NCBI GenBank assembly: GCA_023475265.1
Contig: JAMCWE010000052.1
Location: forward strand, 1 to 60,332
Length of the DNA: 60,332 nt
Source of the DNA: Bacteroidota bacterium
Lineage (GTDB): Bacteria; Bacteroidota; Ignavibacteria; Ignavibacteriales; Ignavibacteriaceae
Direction: 5' to 3'
Under the pieces are notes generated by a model. It saw only the letters and a program-made list of their open reading frames with translations. It did not search any database and had not been told where the DNA came from. Shown piece by piece: positions 46,301 through 54,590 of the stretch; position 1 is the first letter of the stretch, and the number at the start of each line of letters is the position of its first letter. The position numbers and the translations under genes are program-made.

Positions 46301-47511
46301 TAAATGGAGGTGGAGAGAACCTTCAATATCAGGTGCAATATTCAACTGATAATACTCAAGTGAATGGTATATTAACCAACGGTCTGAACATTCAGCCATT
46401 GACTGCAAATCTTTATGTCCAATTAAGCTCATTAACACCTGGAGCGATTTATTACTGGCAGGTAAGATCAACAAATGATAATGGGGCTGCTACATGGTCG
46501 AATTGGTCTAATGTTGAAAGCTTTAAAATAATTGGCGGAGGCGGTGGACAAGCTCTGCCTACGCCTGTTGCATCCTGGCCGACAGGTAGTAATACTGTTT
46601 ATACAGATAAACCAACTTTTAGCTGGTATCTTAACCAAGCACCTGCTGGCGGTTGTACATATACTTTAGAAATTAAAAATCAGTTAAATGATTTTGACGG
46701 AACCGGTGCTAATACAACAAATAGTATTTTAATAACAGGGATAACAGGTAATACCTATACTCTTGGTACGGGTAGTGAGCCTTCATTGACGAGCGGGGCA
46801 ACATACCATTGGAGAGTAAAAATGGTAAGTGGAGCAATTTCGTCTTTGTGGTCCGAGAATAATAATCTTACCGCAGGTGCTAAGTTTAGTGTTGCAGCCA
46901 TATCAAGCTCAATAGTTGCACCAACAATTGGTGCACCGGTAAATGTCGCTATTCCTACATCCACACCTTCATTTTCATGGTACTTAACTACCAAGCCGCC
47001 TGTAAGCCAAACATACCGTTTAGAATTATCAAAGAATCCGGATATGTCAAATACTATTATGCAATTTGATAATATTGGTTCTTTTACTAAGGAAGTAAAC
47101 AGCCTAAGTACAGGAACTTATTTCTGGAGAGTTCAGTCTTCAGTTGATGGAAAATATTCAGATTATTCAAAAACTGCTTCATTCGTAATAACAAAAGTTA
47201 CCGGTATTGAAAACAAGTATAATAATGTTCCTAAAACATTCTCGCTAGCTCAGAATTATCCTAATCCTTTTAATCCAAGTACAATGATCAAATATGAATT
47301 GCCAATGTCTTCCTTTGTGACATTAAAGATTTATAACATGCTTGGACAGGAGGTAAAAACCCTAGTTAATGAACAAAGAGAATCCGGATCTTATACTGTA
47401 GACTGGAAAGGTGATAATAATAAAGGACAACAATTAGCAAGCGGTGCATATATTTACCGCATTACTGCAGGTTCCTTTGTTAGAACAATGAAGATGGTCT
47501 TACTCAAATAA
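43303..47511 (+). CDS. Large modular exported protein: terpenoid-toroid-like domain, beta-helix, five Ig/Fn3 repeats, T9SS tail
   Basis: The start at 43303 has a strong GAGGGAAG site; the hydrophobic signal (FICFFAVLSCILFSTGKIWGQ) begins some 23 residues in. Residues of about 75-395 contain QNNDGGWGWPL, GGFAWNANWV and SIQLPTGGFEDYVGYGEYNEVTGEALWGI, the QW-like repeats of an alpha/alpha toroid. Residues of about 410-735 form a right-handed beta-helix (ITIQNNHLVYIG, ITIENNSISYVY, PNLRIINNTIIQVG). Five repeats of about 110 residues follow, each opening SWP...VYSSSPTLNWYL (nucleotides near 45560, 45895, 46230, 46560 and 46915). The sorting domain is AQNYPNPFNPSTMIKYELP to RTMKMVLLK. A surface adhesin or glycan-binding protein is plausible; no catalytic site is identified. 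Confidence 0.85.
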   Translation: MKARSHYFGMLISCSSFLRVLMKNCFICFFAVLSCILFSTGKIWGQKKAPVVSPVFGKNITNDFLIKNKNQTIQSITSTGNVFIDGGERLVSMQNNDGGWGWPLTGTSAFNTVGPIAMGLAQAYQQTGNSSYRSALVNAGNYLLTKSNNFSPSDGYLAAQLDKIFGGSTYKDFVLANFYNKLAAGTYNRNGAGTLYTTSSYILLIRNSRTGTSANMAAWDLGMGLVGASMCGASTSEWIAGVEAEINELNPGTTDAGNYYDVLGLAGALYGLAYVHVEFDPTAGAHASANNLNDLANILASYQINNGGFAWNANWVKQNDGDEAVQETAYAILALNEVNRSAFLTKIIGAADYLKSIQLPTGGFEDYVGYGEYNEVTGEALWGISIAFPPPVYNTSKDVFYPTIQEAITDANFGDVLSIAAGTYNENLTITQSLILQSSGSNPKISSNKNNSNHRSIQGAGATTINGSITIAHDGVTIDGFTITNPTGNVGIYANAVNNITIQNNHLVYIGSDHSVTSGSAQAINIHGSTLTSISTFNIKNNEISFIGNLSLEHTAGLDGSAKGIYIGDGSTTGDINNITIENNSISYVYASMNPYAYGGAGAYGILVNHVSPNLRIINNTIIQVGGLWAHGIGLEGNTPNAVVQGNNISYLGDAKWPSDAAAVNVEDNTSANTLNIHLNNFSNIRDKYNGSGFGVKNVTGIASVNAEYNWWNSSTGPNHSSNPGGTGVKASDNVDFTPWLTNPWTGTGYPETIISWPTNNAKVYTSTPDLHWYLSFSASPTSYDVLIRKSTNPGYSGSSPDYFSITGLNSNTTTVPSNSLVPGEQYYYKVITHYNSNMSSTGDFQTESGEESFTVDYTQGGGAVVPIPSWPIENATVYSSSPTLNWYLTQGSSGLTYQIQYSNTVDGNGALNGTITQLPASSPFTSNLYYQLNSLTPEAPYYWQVRSTSDNGGNWSNWSTVASFNVYNQVSGAVIVPVPSWPVGGNTVYSDSPVLNWYLNGGGENLQYQVQYSTDNTQVNGILTNGLNIQPLTANLYVQLSSLTPGAIYYWQVRSTNDNGAATWSNWSNVESFKIIGGGGGQALPTPVASWPTGSNTVYTDKPTFSWYLNQAPAGGCTYTLEIKNQLNDFDGTGANTTNSILITGITGNTYTLGTGSEPSLTSGATYHWRVKMVSGAISSLWSENNNLTAGAKFSVAAISSSIVAPTIGAPVNVAIPTSTPSFSWYLTTKPPVSQTYRLELSKNPDMSNTIMQFDNIGSFTKEVNSLSTGTYFWRVQSSVDGKYSDYSKTASFVITKVTGIENKYNNVPKTFSLAQNYPNPFNPSTMIKYELPMSSFVTLKIYNMLGQEVKTLVNEQRESGSYTVDWKGDNNKGQQLASGAYIYRITAGSFVRTMKMVLLK

Positions 47512-47534
47512 TTATTAAAAAATATTCATCGTCT

Positions 47535-47569
47535 AAAGCCATTTCGAAAAAATCGGAATGGCTTTTTTA
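47535..47569 (+). terminator. Terminator after the 1,402-residue protein
   Basis: AAAGCCATT(TCG) pairs with (CGG)AATGGCTTT around an A-rich loop and is followed by a run of T. Confidence 0.85.
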
Positions 47570-48086
47570 TTTCTTTGTTTGAAGAAGATTATCATCGTTT
47601 ATTTCTGTTATTATCTTTAGCCTGTCGGCTTCTTTTTAACTGATTGTCAGTATTCCTTCCACTTGGTAAACTCCTTTTTTCTGAGTCTTCAAATCTAATT
47701 TTTAATGACATTTCTATCGAGTCCTTTCTATGACATTTTTACGGAGTTATTACCCAGTGGTAAATATGAAACTGCATTTATTGTAAAGTATTATTCTCTT
47801 GTGTATATTATATATAATAATTTCCCATCCCTAAGTAAGTGTTAAGCAAACGGAAATAAAATCAATTTAAAGAAGAACTTTTGCAAAAAATTATTCACAT
47901 CCGGATTTTTCTATTTGTTTTACATGCTCTCTGCATTGCCGATGAAAAAATAAATTTCGATTTACAAATTATAAGTGAATTGAAAGAAGATTGATTTCAT
48001 TTTTTTGAATCAGCTAAGTAAACTGATTAATTATAAATTGTTTTATAGCAGATATAACATATTTACTAAGAAAGGAGAGGTTAGCT
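47570..48086. other. Gene-poor interval (about 520 bp) upstream of mscL
   Basis: I see no convincing gene. A short frame opened by TTG at 47881 (QKIIHIRIFLFVLHALCIADEK..., about 37 residues) looks like a signal-peptide remnant but has too little behind it. The mscL ribosome-binding site AAGGAGAGG lies at the right end. Confidence 0.4.
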
Positions 48087-48539
48087 ATGTTAAAAGAATT
48101 TAAAGAATTTGCACTCAAGGGAAATGTTTTAGACATGGCAGTCGGTATAATTATAGGCGCTGCGTTCGGAACCATAGTACAATCTCTAGTAAAAGATGTA
48201 ATAATGCCCCCAATAGGATTGCTTTTAGGAGATGTAGATTTTTCAGAGCTTTTTGTTGTGCTTAAGCAAGGCGCAAAGGCAGCCGGTCCTTATACAACAC
48301 TTAAGGATGCTGCTTCTGCCGGCGCTGTTACACTAAATTACGGATTGTTCATAAACAGTGTTGTAAGTTTTTTGATTGTAGCGTTTTCAATTTTCTTAGT
48401 TGTAAAGGGATTTCAGCAGCTTAGAAAAAAAGAAGTGCCTGTAGCAAAAGAACCGACAACAAAAGATTGCCCGTTTTGTTTATCGCCAATTCCGATTAAA
48501 GCAACTAAGTGCGCACATTGTACTTCTAATTTGTCATAA
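48087..48539 (+). CDS. mscL: Large-conductance mechanosensitive channel with zinc-ribbon tail
   Basis: The 150-residue protein has the MscL N-terminus [48 protein letters not shown] (first membrane helix) and the second helix at about 88-112. After LRKKE the C-terminus reads [22 protein letters not shown], four cysteines in two CxxC pairs that should bind zinc; such tails occur in a subset of MscL proteins. It opens under membrane tension to release solutes. AAGGAGAGG precedes the ATG. Confidence 0.95.
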   Translation: MLKEFKEFALKGNVLDMAVGIIIGAAFGTIVQSLVKDVIMPPIGLLLGDVDFSELFVVLKQGAKAAGPYTTLKDAASAGAVTLNYGLFINSVVSFLIVAFSIFLVVKGFQQLRKKEVPVAKEPTTKDCPFCLSPIPIKATKCAHCTSNLS

Positions 48540-48720
48540 ATTTTATTTTATGAAAACAATATTATCTTTTTAACGAAAGCTCTTGTATTTGTTATTTTGT
48601 CCTTCGGTAATATTTAAATGATTTTTGTTTATCATAAAATATAAGACGCTTCTTATTTGATATTTTAATTCAGTACATTTAAAATAAACTTGTAGCTTTT
48701 AACTATTATTTAATTAAAGG
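48540..48720. other. Gene-free interval before the decayed gene
   Basis: This AT-rich sequence has a small TAAGACGCTTCTTA hairpin (near 48641) but no clear terminator or coding frame. Confidence 0.35.
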
Positions 48721-49173
48721 TTAAAATGGGTGCGACACGGAGGAAATCATATAAATCAGAAATCCCGGTATGGATGTTCTGGTTAAATATCCTGGAAGTT
48801 TAAACTTCAAGACCAAGAAGGATATTATGTTTTCCTGGTCAGACATTCCTTCCTGAACAAGGATAATTTTCTTTACGATTATATTTTTAGGAATTACAAG
48901 GCCACTTCAAGTAGAAGCCAAATCGTAATTATAAAAATTTCCTCCGAAATCAATATTTAATTTATTAGCAAGAAAATAATTTATAGCACCTTTCTTAAAC
49001 CTTCCGACTAGGATTGCAAAGTCAAGGAAACCGATTTCGGATAAACGATCTAGGAATCCATCGGCATAATAGTGGATAAAGTAATAATTGCATTTTTGAA
49101 TGCGCACAGAAATCTGATGCATGATTGTCGTCTTACTTAATAATCCACAAATAAGAAGAATTTTTTTAGTCAT
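48721..49173 (-). pseudogene. Decayed N-terminal part of a glycosyltransferase-like or similar protein
   Basis: From ATG 49173 the minus strand reads MTKKILLICGLLSKTTIMHQISVRIQ... and continues ADGFLDRLSEIGFLDFAILVGRF to NYDLAST, then TGA (48909-48907). After the stop the same frame goes on: SGLVIPKNIIVKKIILVQEGMSDQENIISFLVLKFKLPGYL. Near 48770 a one-base shift gives SDLYDFLRVAP, a better continuation than the original frame. The gene therefore has a nonsense codon, a frameshift and a missing C-terminus. The start resembles nucleotide-sugar or glycerophosphate transferase-fold proteins, but the family is a guess. Confidence 0.6.
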
Positions 49174-49572
49174 ATATTTCTCAATTACGATGGTAAAAGT
49201 AAGATGTGAATATTGAGAGAAAATTATTTGGTGTATTAAGCCTGTCAAAATAACCGGCAGTAAGAAGGTAAAATAATTATATAAGCATGTTATCAGTCAA
49301 CGCATTAATCATAAAGAAATAATTCTAAATAATATTTTTGCATGTGTTAATAAATATGAAATAATATAAGCACAATTTGGGCATCTTAATGAAAAGGCAA
49401 ATTAGTTTAATTTTAAAGGTTTTTGTAAATGTCAAAGAATCCCAATCTCTCCGCTAATTCGATAACAGAACTTCTAAATTCTTGTCTTTTATCGATTTTG
49501 TATTGACATTTTGTTATTAAATATTAATTTAACTGATGCTTAAAATTATGTTTTATTTTCCAGGTAATTTAA
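49174..49572. other. Gene-free interval (about 400 bp) before the small membrane protein
   Basis: The interval is AT-rich with no hairpin or coding frame I can support. Its right end holds a promoter-like TTGACA (49503-49508) and TAATTT (49525-49530). Confidence 0.4.
49503..49530 (+). promoter_or_regulatory. Candidate promoter for the 79-residue membrane protein
   Basis: TTGACA (49503-49508) is separated by 16 bp from TAATTT (49525-49530), 43 bp before the ATG at 49573. Confidence 0.4.
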
Positions 49573-49812
49573 ATGAAAAAATTTTTAATAGGTCTGGTAA
49601 TTTTCCTTAGTATTTTTTTCCTTTTTGGCGGACTTTTTCTTGTTGGTGCCTTTACAAATAATACTAACAATATTTCTGGTAAATATGTAACTGCTCAATC
49701 AGAATCCGAATCACTTTCCATGAAACAAATCGACAGTGTAACTTCAAAATATAATTATCCATTCACATCTATAAACGCCGCTGGAATATCTGTATATTCT
49801 GTTGGCAAATAA
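49573..49812 (+). CDS. Small single-span membrane protein of unknown function
   Basis: The 79-residue protein has one long hydrophobic segment (FLIGLVIFLSIFFLFGGLFLVGAF, about 4-27) followed by a polar Ser/Asn-rich tail. It could be an anchored or exported small protein. It has a candidate promoter of its own and no obvious partner; the MATE gene starts 145 bp further on. I do not recognise the family. Confidence 0.5.
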   Translation: MKKFLIGLVIFLSIFFLFGGLFLVGAFTNNTNNISGKYVTAQSESESLSMKQIDSVTSKYNYPFTSINAAGISVYSVGK

Positions 49813-49956
49813 ATTTAAAAGATAGAGTTGTCCATCTTTAAAGCGATCCAAAATTAATATTATTTAAAATTACTTTTCCATTAGATTTCGGATTCCATTA
49901 ATCTTTCATCCTAAACATATATTTTTATGAATAGCAATTTTAGATTGTAGAAATTC

Positions 49957-51294
49957 ATGTTATCAATAAAAAATCACATAAAAAATACATTTACCCTGGC
50001 TTTCCCAGTAATGATTGGTCAACTGGGTTATATTATGATGCAGGTTGTTGATAATATGATGGTTGGTGGATTAGGGGATGCACCGTTGGCGGCAGCTTCT
50101 CTAGCTAACGGATTGTTCATTTTGATTTTAATTGTGGGAATTGGGATTTCATATGCTGTTACGCCTTTAGTGGCAATTTCTATTGGAGCCGGCCGAAGTG
50201 ATGATTGCGAAATGCTTTTTAAGCAATCAATAATTGTAAATATAATATCCAGTATTTTATTGTTAGTTATTACATTTTTTTGTTCCAACTTATTTCAGTA
50301 TTTGAACCAGCCTGTTCAAGTTTATAAGCTTGCTGTTTCTTATTCAAAAATTCTTGGATATTCAATTATTCCAATTATGTTATTTCAAACTTATAAACAA
50401 TTCATTGAAGGATTGTCAATAACACGGCCTGCAATGGTAATAACTATAATTGCAAATGTTATCAACGCCGCTATAAATTGGATTTTAGTTTATGGACATT
50501 ATGGATTTCCTAAACTTGAGTTAAATGGTTCAGGGTGGGCAACTTTTACTTCAAGACTATTTATGGCGATTGCAATAATCTGGTATGTAAAAAATTCTAA
50601 ACATTTTAAGCAGTTCGATGTTTCATTAAAGCTTCAGAAAATTAATTTTCGTGTTATCAAAAGAATTTTAAATCTTGGTTTACCGAGTGCATTCCAATAT
50701 GTATTTGAGGTTGGAGCTTTCTCTTTTGCAATTGTAATGATCGGCTGGCTTGGCACAAAACAATTAGCTGCTCATCAAATTGCAATTAACCTTGCCTCCA
50801 TTACTTACATGGCAACTTTGGGAATTTCATCTGCTGGGGCAATTCGAGTCGGCGGAGCGGTTGGCAGACAAGATATTAATGAAGTTAGGAAGGCGGGATT
50901 CACTGCAATATTCTTAGGCGCTACCATAATGTTGTTTTGCGGGATAATATTTATTTTGTTTAAGAATTTTTTACCGTCACTCTATATTAAAGATCAAGAA
51001 GTAATTACTATTGCTTCTTACCTTCTGATCATTGCTGCTATATTCCAAGTTTTTGACGGCACTCAAGCTGTCGGAATCGGAGTGCTTAGAGGATTAACAG
51101 ATGTGAAAGGGCCAACAATAATTACATTCATTGCATATTGGATAATTGCTTTGCCTGTCGGTTATATTTTGGGATTCCTTTTTAAACTTAATGTTATTGG
51201 TGTTTGGATTGGATTTTTAATTGGACTTATGACCTCCGCAGTTTTGCTTACTTTAAGATTTAATAAAAAGAGTAGAAAATTAATTTCGATTTAA
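49957..51294 (+). CDS. MATE-family multidrug/cation efflux transporter
   Basis: The 445-residue protein has twelve predicted membrane helices and the MATE pattern FPVMIGQLGYIMMQVVDNMMVGGLGDAPLAAASLANGLFI at the N-terminus, repeated in the second half as NLGLPSAFQYVFEVGAFSFAIVMIGWLGTKQLAAHQIAINLASI. It resembles the NorM branch, which exports organic cations using Na+ or H+ gradients. There is no clear ribosome-binding site. A bidirectional terminator follows. Confidence 0.93.
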   Translation: MLSIKNHIKNTFTLAFPVMIGQLGYIMMQVVDNMMVGGLGDAPLAAASLANGLFILILIVGIGISYAVTPLVAISIGAGRSDDCEMLFKQSIIVNIISSILLLVITFFCSNLFQYLNQPVQVYKLAVSYSKILGYSIIPIMLFQTYKQFIEGLSITRPAMVITIIANVINAAINWILVYGHYGFPKLELNGSGWATFTSRLFMAIAIIWYVKNSKHFKQFDVSLKLQKINFRVIKRILNLGLPSAFQYVFEVGAFSFAIVMIGWLGTKQLAAHQIAINLASITYMATLGISSAGAIRVGGAVGRQDINEVRKAGFTAIFLGATIMLFCGIIFILFKNFLPSLYIKDQEVITIASYLLIIAAIFQVFDGTQAVGIGVLRGLTDVKGPTIITFIAYWIIALPVGYILGFLFKLNVIGVWIGFLIGLMTSAVLLTLRFNKKSRKLISI

Positions 51295-51300
51295 AATAAT

Positions 51301-51329
51301 AAAGGGACGAGAATAATCTCATCCCTTTA
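51301..51329. terminator. Bidirectional terminator between the MATE and DPP IV genes
   Basis: AAAGGGACGAG pairs with CTCATCCCTTT (one G-T pair) around AATAAT. It lies between two convergent stop codons. Confidence 0.75.
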
Positions 51330-51349
51330 AACATTCAACAAAATTTTCT

Positions 51350-53494
51350 TTACAGATTATCATTAAAATAATTTGTAATCTTGTTGTACATGTGGAATGT
51401 ATCGATTCCTCTGACTCCATGCTCTTGTCCAGGATAAACAAAATAATCTACCGGTATTCCGAGATCAGCGCATTTTTTAATGAACATTAAATCATGCTGC
51501 CAAACAACTGTTCCATCCATCGTTCCATGAATCATTAAAAGCTTTCCTTTTAGATTCTGAACATAATTAAGCAAACATGAATTTTTATATCCTTCAGGAT
51601 TTTGCTGCGGAGTATCCATATATCTTTCGGTGTACATAACTTCGTAATAACTCCAATCAATTACGGAACCGCCTGCAACAGCAACTTTGAATAAACCCGG
51701 TCTTCTTGTCATCAAAGATGTTGTCATAAATCCGCCGAAGCTCCAGCCAAAAACTCCGACTCTTGTTGAGTCAACAAAAGGAAGAGATTTTAAATACTCA
51801 GTTCCAAGAGTTTGATCTTCAATTTCTTCAGTTCCTAAACGTCTGAATGTAGTTTGCTCAAAAGCTAGACCGCGATTTGCCGAACCACGGTTATCCAATG
51901 TAAAAATAACATAGCCATGTTCAGCCATATAATTTAGCCAAAGTCCGGCGCCGCCAAGCCAGCTATTTGTAATTAACTGAATTCCGGGACCACCATAAAC
52001 ATAAACGAGTGCGCGGTATTTTTTTGTTGAATCAAAATTTGCCGGCAAGATCATTCGGCAGTAAAGGTCAAAACCATCTTTGCTTTTTAGTTTGAAGAAT
52101 TTTGTCTCTCCCAAATTATAATCTTTCAAAGGATTGTCAGCTTTCAAAATCGTTCTTAACACTTTTCCTTCTTTACCAAGCAGCAATACATCGCTTGGAA
52201 CTGTTAAGTTATTGTAAGAATCTAAAAAATAATTTCCATTATCATCTTGCGTTACTCTATGCACTCCGGATTCAGATGTAATCCTTGTAATCTTACCGGA
52301 TTTTATATTTACTTCATAAAAATCACGATCGAGCGGACTTTCTTTTGTTGCTGTGAAAAATACATTTTCTCCTTTCACATCAAATCCGTTTAATTCTGTA
52401 ACTTCCCAATCACCTTTAGTTAATTGCTTTATCAATTTTCCATTTGTGTTGTATAAATAAAGATGATTCCATCCGTCGCGTCGAGAAATCCAAATAAATT
52501 CATCCGGATGATTTTTGACAAAGCTCTCTCCATGAAGCGGCTGAACATATTTTGCATTTGCTTCTTCAAACAAAGTATCAAGCGGATTACCCGTAGCAAT
52601 ATCATATTTTAGATTCTGAACATAATTTTGATCGCGATTTAAAATTCCAATGTAAACGTATTTTTCATTTGGATCCCAAGAAACGCCGGTTAAATAATGA
52701 TCTTTCGGTTCGCCGGTCTTTAAGAAAATCGTTTTACCGGTTTTAAGATCATAAATACCAAGCGTGACTTCTTCGCTTGTCATTCCAGCCATTGGATATT
52801 TTATATTTACAAGCTTTGCCGGATGAAATGAAATATCAACCAATGGATAATCCGTAACCATCGTTTGATCTTTCCGGTAATAAGCGAGATAATTATTATC
52901 CGGCGACCAGAAAGTTCCTTTGTCAATTCCAAATTCATTTCGCGCAACGAGCTGACCATTTACAATTCCCTCGTTGGAATCATTTGTAATTTGTTTTTGC
53001 TCGTTGTTAACTGCGATGTATAAATTATTTTTAATTGTATAAGCTGCATAGTTCTTATTTGTATAATCCAGGTTCTCTGCGCCAGCGGAAACACTGTTTA
53101 GCAGAGTTAATGATTTACTTTCGACGTTAAAGCTCCAAAGCGAATCATTATTCCAAAAACGGAAATTGTTTTTATCAATCCATTCAATTGATGGAAAACT
53201 ATTCAACTGCTGGTGAGTTGATTCCATGAATTTATCGCTGAGTTCATTAAGAGTTAAAAGAGTTTCTTGCTTATCGGATTTTATTCCTTCCGAAACTAAT
53301 TTTTCATTGCCTTTTGTATTATCAACAAATGAAAAACTGTTAACTCCGGGACGCCATTGAAGCTGTGCTAATCTTTTGGGGAAAAGGGAATAGGATTTTG
53401 TGGTTACTAATTCAATTGTTAAATCTTTCTTCTGCGGGAAAGAAGAAATTACAAATAGAATTAAAAGAACTGGAATGAACTTTAATGTTTTCAT
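51350..53494 (-). CDS. Dipeptidyl peptidase IV (S9B family serine peptidase)
   Basis: Using the ATG at 53494 (GAGG five bases upstream) the protein has 714 residues. A signal peptide (MKTLKFIPVLLILFVISSFPQ) is followed by an eight-bladed propeller (DPP IV N-terminal domain, with the DRDFYEVNIKSGKITRIT type blades) and the alpha/beta-hydrolase domain. Catalytic residues are visible: Ser in GWSFGGF (about residue 585), Asp in HGTMDGTV and His in GQEHGV. It cleaves X-Pro or X-Ala dipeptides from peptides in the periplasm. Length and order match bacterial DPP IV. Confidence 0.93.
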   Translation of the reverse strand: MKTLKFIPVLLILFVISSFPQKKDLTIELVTTKSYSLFPKRLAQLQWRPGVNSFSFVDNTKGNEKLVSEGIKSDKQETLLTLNELSDKFMESTHQQLNSFPSIEWIDKNNFRFWNNDSLWSFNVESKSLTLLNSVSAGAENLDYTNKNYAAYTIKNNLYIAVNNEQKQITNDSNEGIVNGQLVARNEFGIDKGTFWSPDNNYLAYYRKDQTMVTDYPLVDISFHPAKLVNIKYPMAGMTSEEVTLGIYDLKTGKTIFLKTGEPKDHYLTGVSWDPNEKYVYIGILNRDQNYVQNLKYDIATGNPLDTLFEEANAKYVQPLHGESFVKNHPDEFIWISRRDGWNHLYLYNTNGKLIKQLTKGDWEVTELNGFDVKGENVFFTATKESPLDRDFYEVNIKSGKITRITSESGVHRVTQDDNGNYFLDSYNNLTVPSDVLLLGKEGKVLRTILKADNPLKDYNLGETKFFKLKSKDGFDLYCRMILPANFDSTKKYRALVYVYGGPGIQLITNSWLGGAGLWLNYMAEHGYVIFTLDNRGSANRGLAFEQTTFRRLGTEEIEDQTLGTEYLKSLPFVDSTRVGVFGWSFGGFMTTSLMTRRPGLFKVAVAGGSVIDWSYYEVMYTERYMDTPQQNPEGYKNSCLLNYVQNLKGKLLMIHGTMDGTVVWQHDLMFIKKCADLGIPVDYFVYPGQEHGVRGIDTFHMYNKITNYFNDNL

Positions 53495-53585
53495 AATCAC
53501 CTCGTAAAATTTTGAGATGAAAATTAGAACAACAGTTTTTTATTTGCAAAGGAGTTTTTGGCAAACTTTGCGTAATTATTTGCGC

Positions 53586-53624
53586 CTTCCTGCCCGAACA
53601 ACCGTTCGGTCGGGCGGGTGCGTG
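53586..53624. repeat. GC-rich 39-nt palindromic interspersed repeat, copy 2 (inverted)
   Basis: This is the exact reverse complement of 42529-42567. CGCAAAG-type words flank it (TTTGCG on the left, CGCAAAGTCCGCAAAGG on the right). The interval between the DPP IV start and the next gene (53501-53726) is otherwise empty. Confidence 0.85.
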
Positions 53625-53726
53625 GAAGAAAGAATTTCTCACGCAAAGTCCGCAAAGGAAATCGCAAAGAACGCAAAGGTTCATAACTGGATTAATCAAT
53701 ATATTACATGAGGTTGGTAGATTAAA

Positions 53727-54512
53727 TTAATCAGAAATGATTTTTGTAATATACTTCTTTGGTACTTCTTCAAAGTAAAGATTTTTTATGGTTAAGCTTT
53801 TGTGCTTGTAATTCCACACTTCACTTTTGCTTTGTTCTTTTTGATTAAATGTAAGTTTGCTGCTTAGTTTTTCTTTTGTGGTCAAAACATAACAAGGTTT
53901 TTTGAAGTGCCTGCATATTACAGCCGCCGTATAACTTCCAACCTTGTTGATTATGCTTCCATTCTTTAAAATTGAATCAGCGCCTAAAATAACTGCATCG
54001 ACTTTTGGTATGTAAAGTGAAATCATAAAATCAGTAATGAATTCAACTTTTATATTTTCTTTTAACAATACTTTAGCAAATATTCTTCCTTCATTTTTAG
54101 GACGCGATTCACAAACAATAACTTTTAATTGCTTGTTATCTTTCCTCCATAATTTAAAAACTTCAATAAGGGTTTTACTGTTGGAAATAGCGATGACGGT
54201 TTTTATATTCTGAAGAATTGGTTTGGCATTTTTGTAGAGCTGTTGATATTTAGTTTGATGTTCTTTATCAAATGAATTAATAAAATCTTTTAATTCATTT
54301 TGATCTTTTATTGAATAAATTTTTTCCAGAGACTTGAGGTAATTATCAATCGATGAAAAGTGTGAGAATTTCTTTTTAGCTAGCTGTATTGTTAATCTGA
54401 ATTTATCCGGTTCAACAATAATCTTCTTAAAATAATTATTAAGATTAATTAAAATCTCAGAAGAACCGGAAGTTTTATCGTTTAAAATTTTTTGTAATGT
54501 GTTCTTATCCAT
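53727..54512 (-). CDS. eIF-2B/ribose-1,5-bisphosphate isomerase-family protein
   Basis: The 261-residue protein has the C-terminal signature of the eIF-2B alpha/M1Pi superfamily: VIVCESRPKNEG, then DAVILGADSILKNGSIINKVGSYTAAVICRHFKKPCYVLTTKEK. In bacteria and archaea such proteins are sugar-phosphate or methylthioribose-1-phosphate isomerases, not translation factors; the helical N-domain here is short. The substrate is unknown. It lies 78 bp downstream of the aminotransferase on the same strand, so they may form an operon. Confidence 0.85.
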   Translation of the reverse strand: MDKNTLQKILNDKTSGSSEILINLNNYFKKIIVEPDKFRLTIQLAKKKFSHFSSIDNYLKSLEKIYSIKDQNELKDFINSFDKEHQTKYQQLYKNAKPILQNIKTVIAISNSKTLIEVFKLWRKDNKQLKVIVCESRPKNEGRIFAKVLLKENIKVEFITDFMISLYIPKVDAVILGADSILKNGSIINKVGSYTAAVICRHFKKPCYVLTTKEKLSSKLTFNQKEQSKSEVWNYKHKSLTIKNLYFEEVPKKYITKIISD

Positions 54513-54528
54513 TATTCCAAAATTCCAT
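54505..54528 (-). other. Seven-codon leader frame overlapping the eIF-2B-like start
   Basis: The only good ribosome-binding site here (AAAGGAG) is 2 bp before ATG 54528, which encodes MEFWNNG and stops at TAA within the second and third codons of the main gene. The main ATG (54512) lacks its own site, so termination-reinitiation coupling is possible. It may equally be chance. Confidence 0.3.
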
Positions 54529-54590
54529 TACTCCTTTTTTCATCAACCATCTTCCATCTCACATTATACATTTTCCATCTCGCCTTCGTA

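Noticed and set aside
47881-47993. Short TTG-started frame with a signal-peptide-like N-terminus
   Set aside because: It has only about 37 codons and no domain after the hydrophobic part; it could be a remnant but cannot be supported as a gene.
53412-53699. Minus-strand frame encoding LCVLCDFLCGLCVR-type peptide
   Set aside because: It is a translation of the CGCAAAG-word repeat and overlaps the DPP IV start; such cysteine-rich peptides are common spurious products of this repeat.
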